From Gemmatimonadota bacterium (GTDB lineage Bacteria > Gemmatimonadota > Gemmatimonadetes > Longimicrobiales > Gaopeijiaceae), in NCBI GenBank assembly GCA_003567615.1, contig PWZC01000145.1:1-9067 (forward strand): 9,067 nt of DNA, given 5' to 3'. Shown here one piece after another: positions 1 to 7,062 of this stretch; position 1 is the first letter of the stretch, and each line of letters opens with the position of its first letter. The position numbers and the translations under genes were made by a program. The notes beneath the pieces were generated by a model that was given only the letters and a program-made list of their open reading frames with translations, made no database searches and was not told the origin of the DNA.

Positions 1-1682
1 AGGAGGAAGGCGTTGGAGGCGGCCAGCGCCACGATGAGCCCGAACTGGGCCGGATCCGCTCCCACCCCCAGTGCCACGTTGGCGGCCAGGGGTACAAGGA
101 GGACAGTGGCGCCCACATTGGAGATGGTGAGGGTGAAGGCGGTGGCCAGGATCGCCACCACCATCTGCATCCCCCAGGGTGGGAGGTCGCCGGCGGCCGC
201 AATGACTCCATTGGCGATCCAGGCCGCCGTCCCCGTCTCTTCCAGCGCCTGCCCCAGGGGGATGAGCGAAGCCAGGAGGAAGACTGTCTTCCAGGACACG
301 GATCGGTAGGCCTCGTCCGCCGTCAGGACCCGGGAGAGGAGGAGGATGATGGCTCCGGCCATGAGGGCCAGGGAGAGCTGCAGGCTCGTGAAGATCACCA
401 GCCCCAGGGAGAGGGTGAAGGCCCCCAGCGCCCACCCCTGCTTCGCTGTCCGGGGTGGTTTCTTGGGGAAGTCGGAGAGAGCCACGAAGGACCGGCCGTC
501 CGCGAGCAGGGGGCCCAGCCGCTCCCAGGGCGCGAAGACGATGAGGACGTCGCCGGCCTCCAACTCCACCTTCCTCAGATTCTCGGTGATCACCTCGCCA
601 CCCCGGTACACCCCGAGCAGCGTCACGTCGAAGATCTCCCGGAGTCGAAGGTCGCGCACCTCTCGTCCGACGGCGTCTCCACCGGGCCGCACCACCACCT
701 CCGCCAGCCCTGCGTGCTCCTCGTCCTTCAGAAGCGTGAAGGGGTCACCCTGCGCGGCCTGGAGTTGCTGGGACTCCACGAAGGCGGAGATGGTCTCGGG
801 CGTGCCGACCAGACCCAGCACCGCCCCCGCCTCCACCACGTAGTCGCGGTAGGGGGCCACGGTGAGCCCCTGCGGACCCTTGGCGGCCACCACCAGGAGC
901 CCCGTAAACTCCTCTTCAATGGCCTCGATCCGCCGCCCCCGAAGCGGGCTGGCTCCAGGGACCAGGAAGGGGCCGATGGGGCGATCCAGCCCATAGATGG
1001 CCGAAATCCCGGGAAGTCCTCCTCCGGCGTCACGCCCGGGGCTCACGGCCGGAAGCAGCCAGCGGCCCGCCACGGCGAACATGGCCAGCCCCGCTATGGT
1101 GATGGCCAGCCCGATGGGGGTGGGTGAGAAGAGACCGTACGGCTCGATCTCAATGTCCAGATTGCGGGCGGTGGAGGCCAGCAGGTCATTCAGCAGGATG
1201 AGGGGGCTGGACGCCACCAGGGTGAGGGTTCCGCCCAGGATGGCGGCGAACCCCATGGGCATGAGGAGCCGACTCACCGGAATTCCGGTCCGGTCCGCCA
1301 TGCGTTCCGTTACCGGCAGGAAGAGGGCCGCGGCCCCGATGTTCTGCATGAAGGCGCTGATGAGGGCCACCGCCGACGACACCAACGCCCCGATCCGACG
1401 CTCCGTCTCCCCCCCGATCCTGAGGAGGAAGGCCGCCACCGTCTGCATGACGCCGACCCGGTCCAGCCCCGCACCCAGGATCATGACGGCGATGATGGAA
1501 ATGACGGCGTTGGAGGCGAATCCTGCGAACAGGTCACTGCCTTCCACAAGTCCGGTCAGTCCCACCACCACCATGATGAGAATGGCCGCCACATCGATCC
1601 GGACGATCTCACTGACGAAGAGGAAGATGGCGCCGGCCAGGATGACCAGCACGAGGATCATATCCGGGGTGAGTGCGCTCAT
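1..1682 (-). CDS. SLC13-family permease with two RCK_C (TrkA-C) domains, C-terminus cut off by window edge
   Basis: Inner-membrane secondary transporter of the SLC13/DASS (ion transporter) superfamily. These proteins move anions such as dicarboxylates or sulfate, often coupled to Na+ or H+; the substrate cannot be read here. Translating the minus strand gives 560 uninterrupted residues and no stop before the window edge, so only a short C-terminal piece is missing. Hydrophobic helices fill residues 8-45, 58-90, 97-125, 140-168 and 188-210. Two soluble RCK_C domains follow at about 222-303 and 325-395; the second has the classic pattern LRLREIFDVTLLGVYR, then LEAGDVLIVF. Helices resume at 415-560. 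The inverted-repeat hairpin motifs appear as QNIGAA (113-118) with GGTLTLVASSP (150-160) in the first half, and SNVGAT (521-526) in the second. ATG at 1680-1682 starts a typical N-terminus right before the first helix. No Shine-Dalgarno is visible, so the start is likely but not proven. Confidence 0.93.
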   Translation of the reverse strand, partial: MSALTPDMILVLVILAGAIFLFVSEIVRIDVAAILIMVVVGLTGLVEGSDLFAGFASNAVISIIAVMILGAGLDRVGVMQTVAAFLLRIGGETERRIGALVSSAVALISAFMQNIGAAALFLPVTERMADRTGIPVSRLLMPMGFAAILGGTLTLVASSPLILLNDLLASTARNLDIEIEPYGLFSPTPIGLAITIAGLAMFAVAGRWLLPAVSPGRDAGGGLPGISAIYGLDRPIGPFLVPGASPLRGRRIEAIEEEFTGLLVVAAKGPQGLTVAPYRDYVVEAGAVLGLVGTPETISAFVESQQLQAAQGDPFTLLKDEEHAGLAEVVVRPGGDAVGREVRDLRLREIFDVTLLGVYRGGEVITENLRKVELEAGDVLIVFAPWERLGPLLADGRSFVALSDFPKKPPRTAKQGWALGAFTLSLGLVIFTSLQLSLALMAGAIILLLSRVLTADEAYRSVSWKTVFLLASLIPLGQALEETGTAAWIANGVIAAAGDLPPWGMQMVVAILATAFTLTISNVGATVLLVPLAANVALGVGADPAQFGLIVALAASNAFL

Positions 1683-1855
1683 GGCTGACAGGTTCGGCGG
1701 TGGGGGTTCGGCGACAGGGGAGCCCGCGTCCGGCGCGGCGGCGACCTTCGATGATACAGTGGTTCCCTCGTTCCGTGGAGGGTGGTGGTCGAGCGGGAGT
1801 GGACCTATCCTGGCAGCGGTCTTCCGGATCCCCCCTTCACCCCAGGCCCCAGCCC
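1683..1855. promoter_or_regulatory. Divergent intergenic region between permease and membrane-protein genes
   Basis: This 173-bp gap lies between two divergent start codons, so promoters for both genes must lie in it or overlap the genes. The only -10-like hexamers I can point to are TATCAT on the minus strand (1756-1751), facing the permease, and TATCCT on the plus strand (1806-1811), facing the membrane protein. Neither has a good -35 partner at 16-18 bp. Neither start codon has a recognisable Shine-Dalgarno. The location is the real evidence; the hexamers are weak. Confidence 0.3.
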
Positions 1856-2566
1856 ATGGCCCAACGCACCTTCGACGACGATGAGGTGGCCGAGATCCTG
1901 GACCGCGCCACTCGGAACCCCGGACCGTTCAAGGCTCGACCGGCGCTTCCCAAAAAGGGGACCCGGACTGAGGTATCCCTGGCCGAACTCCAATCCATCG
2001 GGGCCGCGGCCGGCATCCCGCCGGAGCGCATTGCCGCCGTAGCCAGGGAGCTGGTTGGCCAGCGACCGACAGGCTACCCGGAGCTGACCCTGAAGCTGCG
2101 GATACCCCGGGAACTCAACCATCGCATCCCGCTTTCCGGACCGGTGGCGGGAGAGGACTGGGACCGACTGGTCTCCGTCTTCCGGACCCAGTTCGGCGGC
2201 GACGGGTCGGTAGAGGGAAACCTCCGGAGCTGGAAGCTGGATGACGTATCGGCCTGCGTCGAGCCCGATCCCCTGGGGGAGGGGTGGCGGCTTCGCCTCA
2301 CCGCCTGTCCCAAGGACGTCTGGGAACAATTCGGTGTATCGGCAGCCCTCATCCCGGTGGGCGCCCTGACGATGATGGCTGGGGCTCTTCTCGCCCTGGG
2401 TCCTTCCGTAACCATTCTGGGCTTCGCGGCGTTGGTTGCGGGGGTGGGGATGGCCGGGTGGGCGTGGCTCCAACTCCCCCACTGGGTCCGGAGGCGGAGC
2501 GCCCAGATGCAGGAGGTGGGGGATAGCGTGGGGCGATATTCTTCCGCCTCGCCCCCTCCCGAGTGA
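1856..2566 (+). CDS. Uncharacterised protein with two C-terminal membrane segments
   Basis: A 236-residue protein of unknown function. The N-terminal 70 residues look like a small helical module: DDDEVAEILDRA (7-18), a basic, proline-rich linker, then SLAELQSIGAAAGIPPERIA (41-60). I associate this pattern with many uncharacterised Gemmatimonadota proteins, where it precedes variable membrane or cytoplasmic parts; that is recollection and not a database match. A soluble middle domain follows (about 75-158), with beta-like stretches such as LTLKLRIPREL and WRLRLTACPK. Two hydrophobic helices (161-181 and 184-206) are separated by a short turn, giving a hairpin anchor, and a basic tail VRRRSAQ follows. 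There is no signal peptide, so the N-terminal part probably faces the cytoplasm. The same frame is open further upstream, but ATG at 1856 is chosen because the family-like N-terminus begins there and upstream starts would run into the divergent permease gene. No Shine-Dalgarno is evident. Confidence 0.85.
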   Translation: MAQRTFDDDEVAEILDRATRNPGPFKARPALPKKGTRTEVSLAELQSIGAAAGIPPERIAAVARELVGQRPTGYPELTLKLRIPRELNHRIPLSGPVAGEDWDRLVSVFRTQFGGDGSVEGNLRSWKLDDVSACVEPDPLGEGWRLRLTACPKDVWEQFGVSAALIPVGALTMMAGALLALGPSVTILGFAALVAGVGMAGWAWLQLPHWVRRRSAQMQEVGDSVGRYSSASPPPE

Positions 2567-2581
2567 TCCAGTAGCACCTTG

Positions 2582-2624
2582 GGATCGTTCAATCACTCGA
2601 TTGGCTCGGCTTGCGGAACGATCC
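2582..2624. repeat. 9-bp perfect inverted repeat with 25-nt spacer
   Basis: GGATCGTTC at 2582-2590 is exactly complementary to GAACGATCC at 2616-2624. It begins 15 bp after the stop codon of the membrane-protein gene. In RNA it would make a 9-bp stem with a large loop and no U tract, so it is a poor intrinsic terminator. As DNA, the arm centres are 34 bp apart, compatible with a paired operator. Each arm contains the heptamer ACGATCC, which recurs near the receptor gene at 2747-2753. Confidence 0.6.
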
Positions 2625-2653
2625 GTATCGGTCATAACCTGTAACACGACCTG

Positions 2654-2682
2654 CCTGACAAGAACGACGGAGAGTCGTCAGG
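2654..2682 (+). terminator. Imperfect stem-loop, possible weak terminator
   Basis: A compact hairpin ACGAC-GGAGA-GTCGT occupies 2664-2678. Alternatively, CCTGAC (2654-2659) pairs with GTCAGG (2677-2682) around a bulge and the inner GAC/GTC. Only three T residues follow (2683-2685), so Rho-independent termination would be weak. It lies between the membrane-protein gene and the receptor operon, where a boundary is expected. Confidence 0.3.
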
Positions 2683-2700
2683 TTTGAGTCGTATGCCCTG

Positions 2701-2710
2701 ACCGATCGGT
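2701..2710. promoter_or_regulatory. 10-bp perfect palindrome ACCGATCGGT
   Basis: ACCGATCGGT reads identically on both strands. It lies 36 bp upstream of a -10-like hexamer and about 94 bp upstream of the SusC-like start. The position suits a dimeric regulator, but a lone 10-bp palindrome is modest evidence. Confidence 0.3.
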
Positions 2711-2722
2711 GGGATCCATGAG

Positions 2723-2751
2723 GTTTTTCCTTTTGGCATAACGCTTACGAT
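2723..2751 (+). promoter_or_regulatory. Possible promoter for the SusC-SusD-S10 operon
   Basis: TACGAT at 2746-2751 is a reasonable -10 hexamer, matching the first two and last two positions of TATAAT. A T-rich stretch (2724-2728) sits at -35 distance but does not resemble TTGACA, so an activator or an alternative sigma factor may be needed. The -10 overlaps the second ACGATCC element (2747-2753), as expected if a regulator binding there controls the operon. Predicted only. Confidence 0.3.
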
Positions 2752-2792
2752 CCTTCCGTATCCGTCATGGGTCCTGTCGACCGATTCCCGCC

Positions 2793-2798
2793 AGGAGG
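2793..2798 (+). promoter_or_regulatory. Shine-Dalgarno of the SusC-like gene
   Basis: AGGAGG sits 5 nt before ATG at 2804. This strong ribosome binding site fixes the start directly ahead of the signal peptide. Confidence 0.85.
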
Positions 2799-2803
2799 GC
2801 CAG

Positions 2804-5695
2804 ATGACGCAATTTCTGTTGAAGCCACTCCCGCTGCTCCTGCTCCTGGTCCTGCCGGGCCACCTGAAAGCAGAGGCTCCACCGGATGAAGAACCGGCAG
2901 TCCAACGCTCCGGGACCATCACCGGAACCGTGCGAGACCGGGCCAACCAACGCCCTCTAGCAGGAGCTCAGGTCTCCATTCCCCAGTTGAATCTCGGCTC
3001 CCTGTCCGACTCGAACGGCGCGTTCAGCCTCTCCGGCGTCCCGGCCGGAACCCATGAGCTCCAGGTCCAATTCATCGGATATCGTTCCGTTTCCCAGGAG
3101 GTGACGGTGACCTCTGGGGAGACCACGGAGATCAGCATTTCTCTGAGTTCCCAGGCCATCGACCTGGACGAGGTACTGGTGACTGCGTCGCCGGCGGGTG
3201 AACGTCGTCGTCGGGCCACTGGAACCGGCATCGCCAGTATCGACATCGAAACGCGTCTGCGGGATGCGCCCATCACCCGTCTCCAGGATGCGCTCCAGGG
3301 ACGAGAGGCCGGGGTCACGAGCCTCGCTGCCAGCGGTACGGTGGGTGCGGCCGGACCGGTGATTCTGCGGGGGGTCACATCGCTCACCCAGGACAATCAG
3401 CCGCTGATCTACCTGGACGGGGTGCGGTTGGATCGTGGAAACACCAACATGGTGGGGACCGGGGGGCAGGCCGTCAGCCGACTCAACGACATCAATCCGC
3501 AGGACATTGCGCGGGTGGAGGTCATCAAGGGATCGGCAGCCACGGCCATGTACGGAAGTGAGGCATCAAGCGGCGTGATCCAGATCTTCACTCGGAGCGG
3601 TCGCCCCGGTGAGACCACCTATTCCGTAGGGTCCAGGATCGGCATCAGCCGTCTCGCCGCCCCCCTGCTCCGGATGCATCCGGATCCCCAGTTCCCGGAT
3701 CCCAATGACCTGCTCAGTACGGGTCTCCACCAGGAATACAACGCCTCCATCCGCGGGGGTGTCGATCAGTTGGGGTACTTCGCGTCCATTAGCCATACGG
3801 ATACCGAGGGGTCCTTCCCCAACAACACCTTCGAGCGTACCTCGCTGCGGCTGAACCTGGAGGTTCGACCCGCAGACCGACTCACCATGAACCTGAATAC
3901 CGGGTTCTCCATGACGGAGAACCAGTTACCGCCGAACGACAACTGGATTGGAGGTGTGCTGACGAATATCTACGCCGGTAACCCGGCGACCCGGGGTACC
4001 GAGTCCGATCCGTGGGGTGGGGCATTCCTTCCGGTCCCCCTGGTGCTCCAGCGGGAAATCATCGACGACGCCAAGCGGTTCACGTCGGGACTGTCGGTAC
4101 GGCACCAAGCCGCGCCGTGGTTCAGTCAGAGGGCCACGGTTGGAATGGAATACATCGATCAGAAGGGCACCACTCTCCTGCCCTACTATGTGGCTCCGGG
4201 ACAGGCGGACCGCCCGGGGACCCGCTCGGTGAACACACGCCAGAACCTTCAGCTGAATCTGGACTACGGTGCCGTGCTGAATCGTGCATGGAGTTCCGCG
4301 CTGATTTCGGAGTTGAGCACCGGCGGGCAGCTCTTTGTCCGGCGCGATCAACGAGTCTTCGCCACGGGAACTGACTTTGCCAGTCCCGGGCTTCGGTCCC
4401 TGGGAGGGACTGCCCTCGCGTCGGTGAATGAATCGGAGCTGAACTACACGACGGGCGGCGTCTTTGTGCAGCATCAACTCGCTTTCGATGACCGGCTCTT
4501 CTTCACGGTGGGCCTTCGCATGGATGGCTCGTCGGCCTTCGGGGAGGATTTCGGGTGGCAGGCCTTCCCCAAGGCGGATGTATCCTACGTGATCTCGGAT
4601 GAAGATTTCTTTGACGTGAACTGGATCTCAAGCCTCCGTCTCCGAGGAGGGTTCGGGACTGCGGGAACACAGCCCGGGGCGTTCGACGCAGTCCGGACCT
4701 TCGGGAATGTCGTGGGCTTCAATGGGCGACCGGGAATCCGGGCGGCGACCTTCGGGAATCCCGATCTGGCCCCGGAAGTCAGTCGGGAGTTTGAAGCCGG
4801 GTTCGAGGCATCGCTCTTCGATGATCGGATTGGCGTGGACTTTACCGCCTACCACCAGCGGACCTCCGACCTGCTCCTGAACCAGCGCCTCCCTCCCTCG
4901 CTTGGGCTGCTGGCAACCCAGTTGACCAACGTTGGTGAGGTGGAAAATGTGGGCTTCGAGTTCAACGCCCAGATGAACCTCATGCGCCGGGGTGACTTCT
5001 CCTGGGATGCCCGAGCCGGATATGGGTACAACCGGAATGAGGTCCTGGATCTCGGTGAGACGCCTCTCATATCCCTGGACCGATTCGGGAGCAGGATCCA
5101 GCCGGGCTACCCCGTTTCCGGAAAGTGGGAGCGGGTCATCGTGGGGTATGACGCCGACGACATGCCCATTGCTTCGGACACCGCCGTGTACTTCGGGCCG
5201 AGCATCCCGCCCCATACCGGGAATCTGGGGATGGATTTCAGCTACCGGAATCTGGTGATTCAGGCCAATGGTCAGTTTGCCCTCGGTCATGTGATCAACA
5301 ATCACATTCGTTCCTATATGGGTCAGCAGAGGACCGGCGAGGAGTATTTCAACGTCCTCATTGCCAACGGCAACGAGCCGAACCACCCAGCGGTGCAACG
5401 CTTCGTCGCGGAACAGCGGATCTACGGGACCAACATCGAGGATGCAGACTTCTTCAAGCTCCGGGAACTCTCGGTGGGATACACTCTGCCTCAAGCTCTG
5501 GCTTCGAGGATCGGCGCTTCGGACATGCGGGTGACGGCAGCTGGGCAGAATCTCCTGACCCTGACCAGCTACTCGGGTACGGACCCGGAAATGTCCTCCA
5601 CCTTCGGGGACGGGAATAATCTGTCCATCGGTGCGGATTTCTTCAGCGTTCCGCCATCGCGTCAGTTCATGGCCGGCTTCACCATCACCTTCTGA
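2804..5695 (+). CDS. SusC/RagA-family TonB-dependent outer-membrane receptor
   Basis: A 963-residue outer-membrane importer that takes up bulky nutrients with energy from TonB-ExbBD, working with the SusD-like lid encoded next. A signal peptide fills residues 1-23, with a leucine-rich core and likely cleavage after LKA. A carboxypeptidase-regulatory-like domain runs from about 37 to 115: GTITGTVRD, SDSNGAFSLSGVPAGTHEL, FIGYRS. LDEVLVTAS (121-129) lies where SusC proteins carry the TonB-box segment. The plug domain spans about 152-266 and has the SusC signature: LIYLDGVRL (201-209), INPQDIARVEVIKGSAATAMYGSEASSGVIQIFTR in part (230-264). The remainder is a beta-barrel, ending in GFTITF with a terminal Phe, the usual BAM recognition signal. 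There is no N-terminal STN domain, so sigma/anti-sigma signalling through this receptor is not indicated. The length is normal for the family. It is the first gene of a likely three-gene operon. Peptide cargo is suggested only by the carboxypeptidase downstream. Confidence 0.96.
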   Translation: MTQFLLKPLPLLLLLVLPGHLKAEAPPDEEPAVQRSGTITGTVRDRANQRPLAGAQVSIPQLNLGSLSDSNGAFSLSGVPAGTHELQVQFIGYRSVSQEVTVTSGETTEISISLSSQAIDLDEVLVTASPAGERRRRATGTGIASIDIETRLRDAPITRLQDALQGREAGVTSLAASGTVGAAGPVILRGVTSLTQDNQPLIYLDGVRLDRGNTNMVGTGGQAVSRLNDINPQDIARVEVIKGSAATAMYGSEASSGVIQIFTRSGRPGETTYSVGSRIGISRLAAPLLRMHPDPQFPDPNDLLSTGLHQEYNASIRGGVDQLGYFASISHTDTEGSFPNNTFERTSLRLNLEVRPADRLTMNLNTGFSMTENQLPPNDNWIGGVLTNIYAGNPATRGTESDPWGGAFLPVPLVLQREIIDDAKRFTSGLSVRHQAAPWFSQRATVGMEYIDQKGTTLLPYYVAPGQADRPGTRSVNTRQNLQLNLDYGAVLNRAWSSALISELSTGGQLFVRRDQRVFATGTDFASPGLRSLGGTALASVNESELNYTTGGVFVQHQLAFDDRLFFTVGLRMDGSSAFGEDFGWQAFPKADVSYVISDEDFFDVNWISSLRLRGGFGTAGTQPGAFDAVRTFGNVVGFNGRPGIRAATFGNPDLAPEVSREFEAGFEASLFDDRIGVDFTAYHQRTSDLLLNQRLPPSLGLLATQLTNVGEVENVGFEFNAQMNLMRRGDFSWDARAGYGYNRNEVLDLGETPLISLDRFGSRIQPGYPVSGKWERVIVGYDADDMPIASDTAVYFGPSIPPHTGNLGMDFSYRNLVIQANGQFALGHVINNHIRSYMGQQRTGEEYFNVLIANGNEPNHPAVQRFVAEQRIYGTNIEDADFFKLRELSVGYTLPQALASRIGASDMRVTAAGQNLLTLTSYSGTDPEMSSTFGDGNNLSIGADFFSVPPSRQFMAGFTITF

Positions 5696-5696
5696 C

Positions 5697-5702
5697 GGAG
5701 GG
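5697..5702 (+). promoter_or_regulatory. Shine-Dalgarno of the SusD-like gene
   Basis: GGAGGG begins one base after the receptor's stop codon and sits 6 nt before ATG at 5709. It favours 5709 over the in-frame ATG codons at 5724, 5733 and 5763, which lack a comparable site. Confidence 0.8.
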
Positions 5703-5728
5703 ATCACCATGAAAGAGATCACCATGAA
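5702..5728 (+). repeat. 12-bp direct repeat spanning the SusD-like start codon
   Basis: GATCACCATGAA occurs at 5702-5713 and again at 5717-5728, an offset of 15 bp, or five codons. Each copy contains an in-frame ATG. The second ATG lacks its own GGAGG, so translation probably begins at the first. A small tandem duplication would explain the pattern. Confidence 0.6.
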
Positions 5729-7010
5729 GACGATGAACGAAGCCATCCCTGCAGCGGCGTCGATGCCGGGGTCGACGAGCCCCTCGCCGCGCCGAACCAC
5801 GGGAATCCCTCGACGCCCGACCGCGTTCGCGGGGCTCACTTCGGGAACCCTCCTCCTAGTGACCCTGATCACTGCGTGTGACTTTGACGCAACGGACCCC
5901 ACCTCCATTACGGAGGATAGCTTGGGTACCGACGCGTCCATGACGGCTCTGATGGTTGGAGCCATCTTCAATTACGATTTTTCCTACAATCGAAACATCA
6001 TGTTCACCGGAGTGATCTCCGATGAACTTGTAGCGTCCGGAAGCTGGGATCCCTGGCACCAGGCGGACAAGAATGGGATTCTCGATCTCCTGGCCTCTGA
6101 ATCGGATCACATCAACATCCCGTGGCGGATGTGGCGGGACCTGCAGCGGGCACGGGTCTCGGCCGTGGAGACCCTGAATCTCATGGAGGGTGTGGTATCG
6201 GACTTCGGATCCGACGAGCGGGTTGCCATGATGCAACTCTACGCCGGAATGACCCACGCCGACTTCGGCGAACTCTTCTGCGAAGTGGCGTTCGATGGGA
6301 GTGCGGCTCTTCCGAGAACCGACGCGTTCGATCGAGCGGAGAGCTTTCTGGAGCAGGCCAGGAGCACTGCGCAGTCCGCTCAGGTGGATTCCATCGGGGC
6401 CATGGCAGATCTGGTTCTTGCCCGAATCGCCCTGGATCGGGGTAACTCCGATGAGGCGCTCGCCCGGGCCGCAGCGGTGCCGGATGGGCTTATGTGGGAG
6501 GCCAACTTCAGAGACGCCGCCGGAGAGCGGGCGCAATTCTGGTTCAACAACCACGATCGGGGGGAATCGTCGGTTCACCCCGACTTCCGTGGGTCCGATG
6601 ACCCCAGAACGCCGACCCGGGATCAGGGCCGGGTGGGGCCGGACACCGAGACACCGGTGTGGGCTCAGATGAAGTATCCCACCTACAACGACAACATGAT
6701 CATCGGCTCCTGGCGGGAAGCTCGACTCATTGAGGCAGAGGTCCACCTCGATCGGGGCGACGTGGCCAACGCCATGGAACTGGTGAATCGGGTCCGGGCG
6801 GACTGGGAGCTGGATCCACTTCCCACGGATATTCCCCTGGCCGATGCCGTTCCCCTCTTTCAAGAGGAGAAGCGCTACAGCACCTGGCTCGAAGCACGGC
6901 GAATGATCGACATGCGACGCTGGGGGCTCTTTCCGGATGGATGGGGAGCCACATGTGTGCCCATCTCCCGGGAAGAGCGCCTCTCCAACCCGAATCTCCC
7001 GAACATCTGA
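5709..7010 (+). CDS. SusD/RagB-like nutrient-binding outer-membrane lipoprotein
   Basis: A 433-residue surface lipoprotein expected to cap the SusC-like barrel and bind its cargo. The lipobox is L-I-T-A-C with the lipidated Cys at residue 57, after a hydrophobic stretch from about 42. The mature start C-D-F-D-A-T-D-P-T-S-I-T-E-D-S-L is typical of SusD proteins. The helical first half includes WRMWRDLQRARVSAVETLNLM. The C-terminal SusD region is clear: IGSWREARLIEAEVHLDRGD (about 347-366), ANAMELVNRVRADW, then FQEEKRYSTWLEARRMIDMRRWG, the family's E-R-x-x-E-x-x-x-E-x-R-x-x-D-x-R-R-W-like ending. It is somewhat shorter than the roughly 500 residues usual in Bacteroidota. Its n-region of about 40 residues before the lipobox is unusually long. 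The start at 5709 rests on GGAGGG 6 nt upstream and a 13-bp gap after the receptor gene. Co-transcription with the receptor is very likely. The ligand is unknown. Confidence 0.94.
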   Translation: MKEITMKTMNEAIPAAASMPGSTSPSPRRTTGIPRRPTAFAGLTSGTLLLVTLITACDFDATDPTSITEDSLGTDASMTALMVGAIFNYDFSYNRNIMFTGVISDELVASGSWDPWHQADKNGILDLLASESDHINIPWRMWRDLQRARVSAVETLNLMEGVVSDFGSDERVAMMQLYAGMTHADFGELFCEVAFDGSAALPRTDAFDRAESFLEQARSTAQSAQVDSIGAMADLVLARIALDRGNSDEALARAAAVPDGLMWEANFRDAAGERAQFWFNNHDRGESSVHPDFRGSDDPRTPTRDQGRVGPDTETPVWAQMKYPTYNDNMIIGSWREARLIEAEVHLDRGDVANAMELVNRVRADWELDPLPTDIPLADAVPLFQEEKRYSTWLEARRMIDMRRWGLFPDGWGATCVPISREERLSNPNLPNI

Positions 7011-7048
7011 GGCCAACGCCATCGGTGGTGCCGGATCCCCCAAAATCC

Positions 7049-7053
7049 AGGAG
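7049..7053 (+). promoter_or_regulatory. Shine-Dalgarno of the S10 carboxypeptidase gene
   Basis: AGGAG sits 9 nt before ATG at 7063. It supports this start over further-upstream in-frame ATG codons (for example 6937) that lie inside the SusD-like gene. Confidence 0.75.
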
Positions 7054-7062
7054 ATAGAAAGT

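Larger units (their letters stand above)
2618..2768 (+). repeat. Imperfect direct repeat upstream of the receptor gene
   Basis: The first copy is ACGATCC-GTATCGGTCAT at 2618-2635. The second is ACGATCC-TTCC-GTATCCGTCAT at 2747-2768. After removing a 4-nt insertion, 17 of 18 positions match. The copies are about 130 bp apart, both inside the region upstream of the SusC-like gene; the second lies 35 bp before its start codon. The sequence shows the repeat directly; an operator role is inference. Confidence 0.5.

Noticed and set aside
997..1884. Plus-strand open frame of 295 codons opposite the permease gene
   Set aside because: It is antisense to a clear SLC13 permease. Its translation is Met/Arg/Ser/Pro-rich with no family character, a typical shadow frame in GC-rich DNA.
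1805..2647. Minus-strand open frame of 280 codons opposite the two-helix protein
   Set aside because: Gly/Pro/Arg-rich with no hydrophobic organisation. The plus-strand frame has a coherent domain layout with membrane helices and is preferred.
2718..2741. Seven-codon mini-ORF (MRFFLLA) upstream of the SusC-like gene, as a leader peptide
   Set aside because: It has only a poor GGTGGG-like site 4 nt upstream and lies upstream of the likely transcription start implied by the -10 at 2746-2751. There is no attenuator structure around it.
4628..5971. Minus-strand open frame of 447 codons opposite the SusC-like gene
   Set aside because: Long, but antisense to a well-matched receptor and lipoprotein start. 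The composition is His/Pro/Gly/Arg-rich with no recognisable motif.
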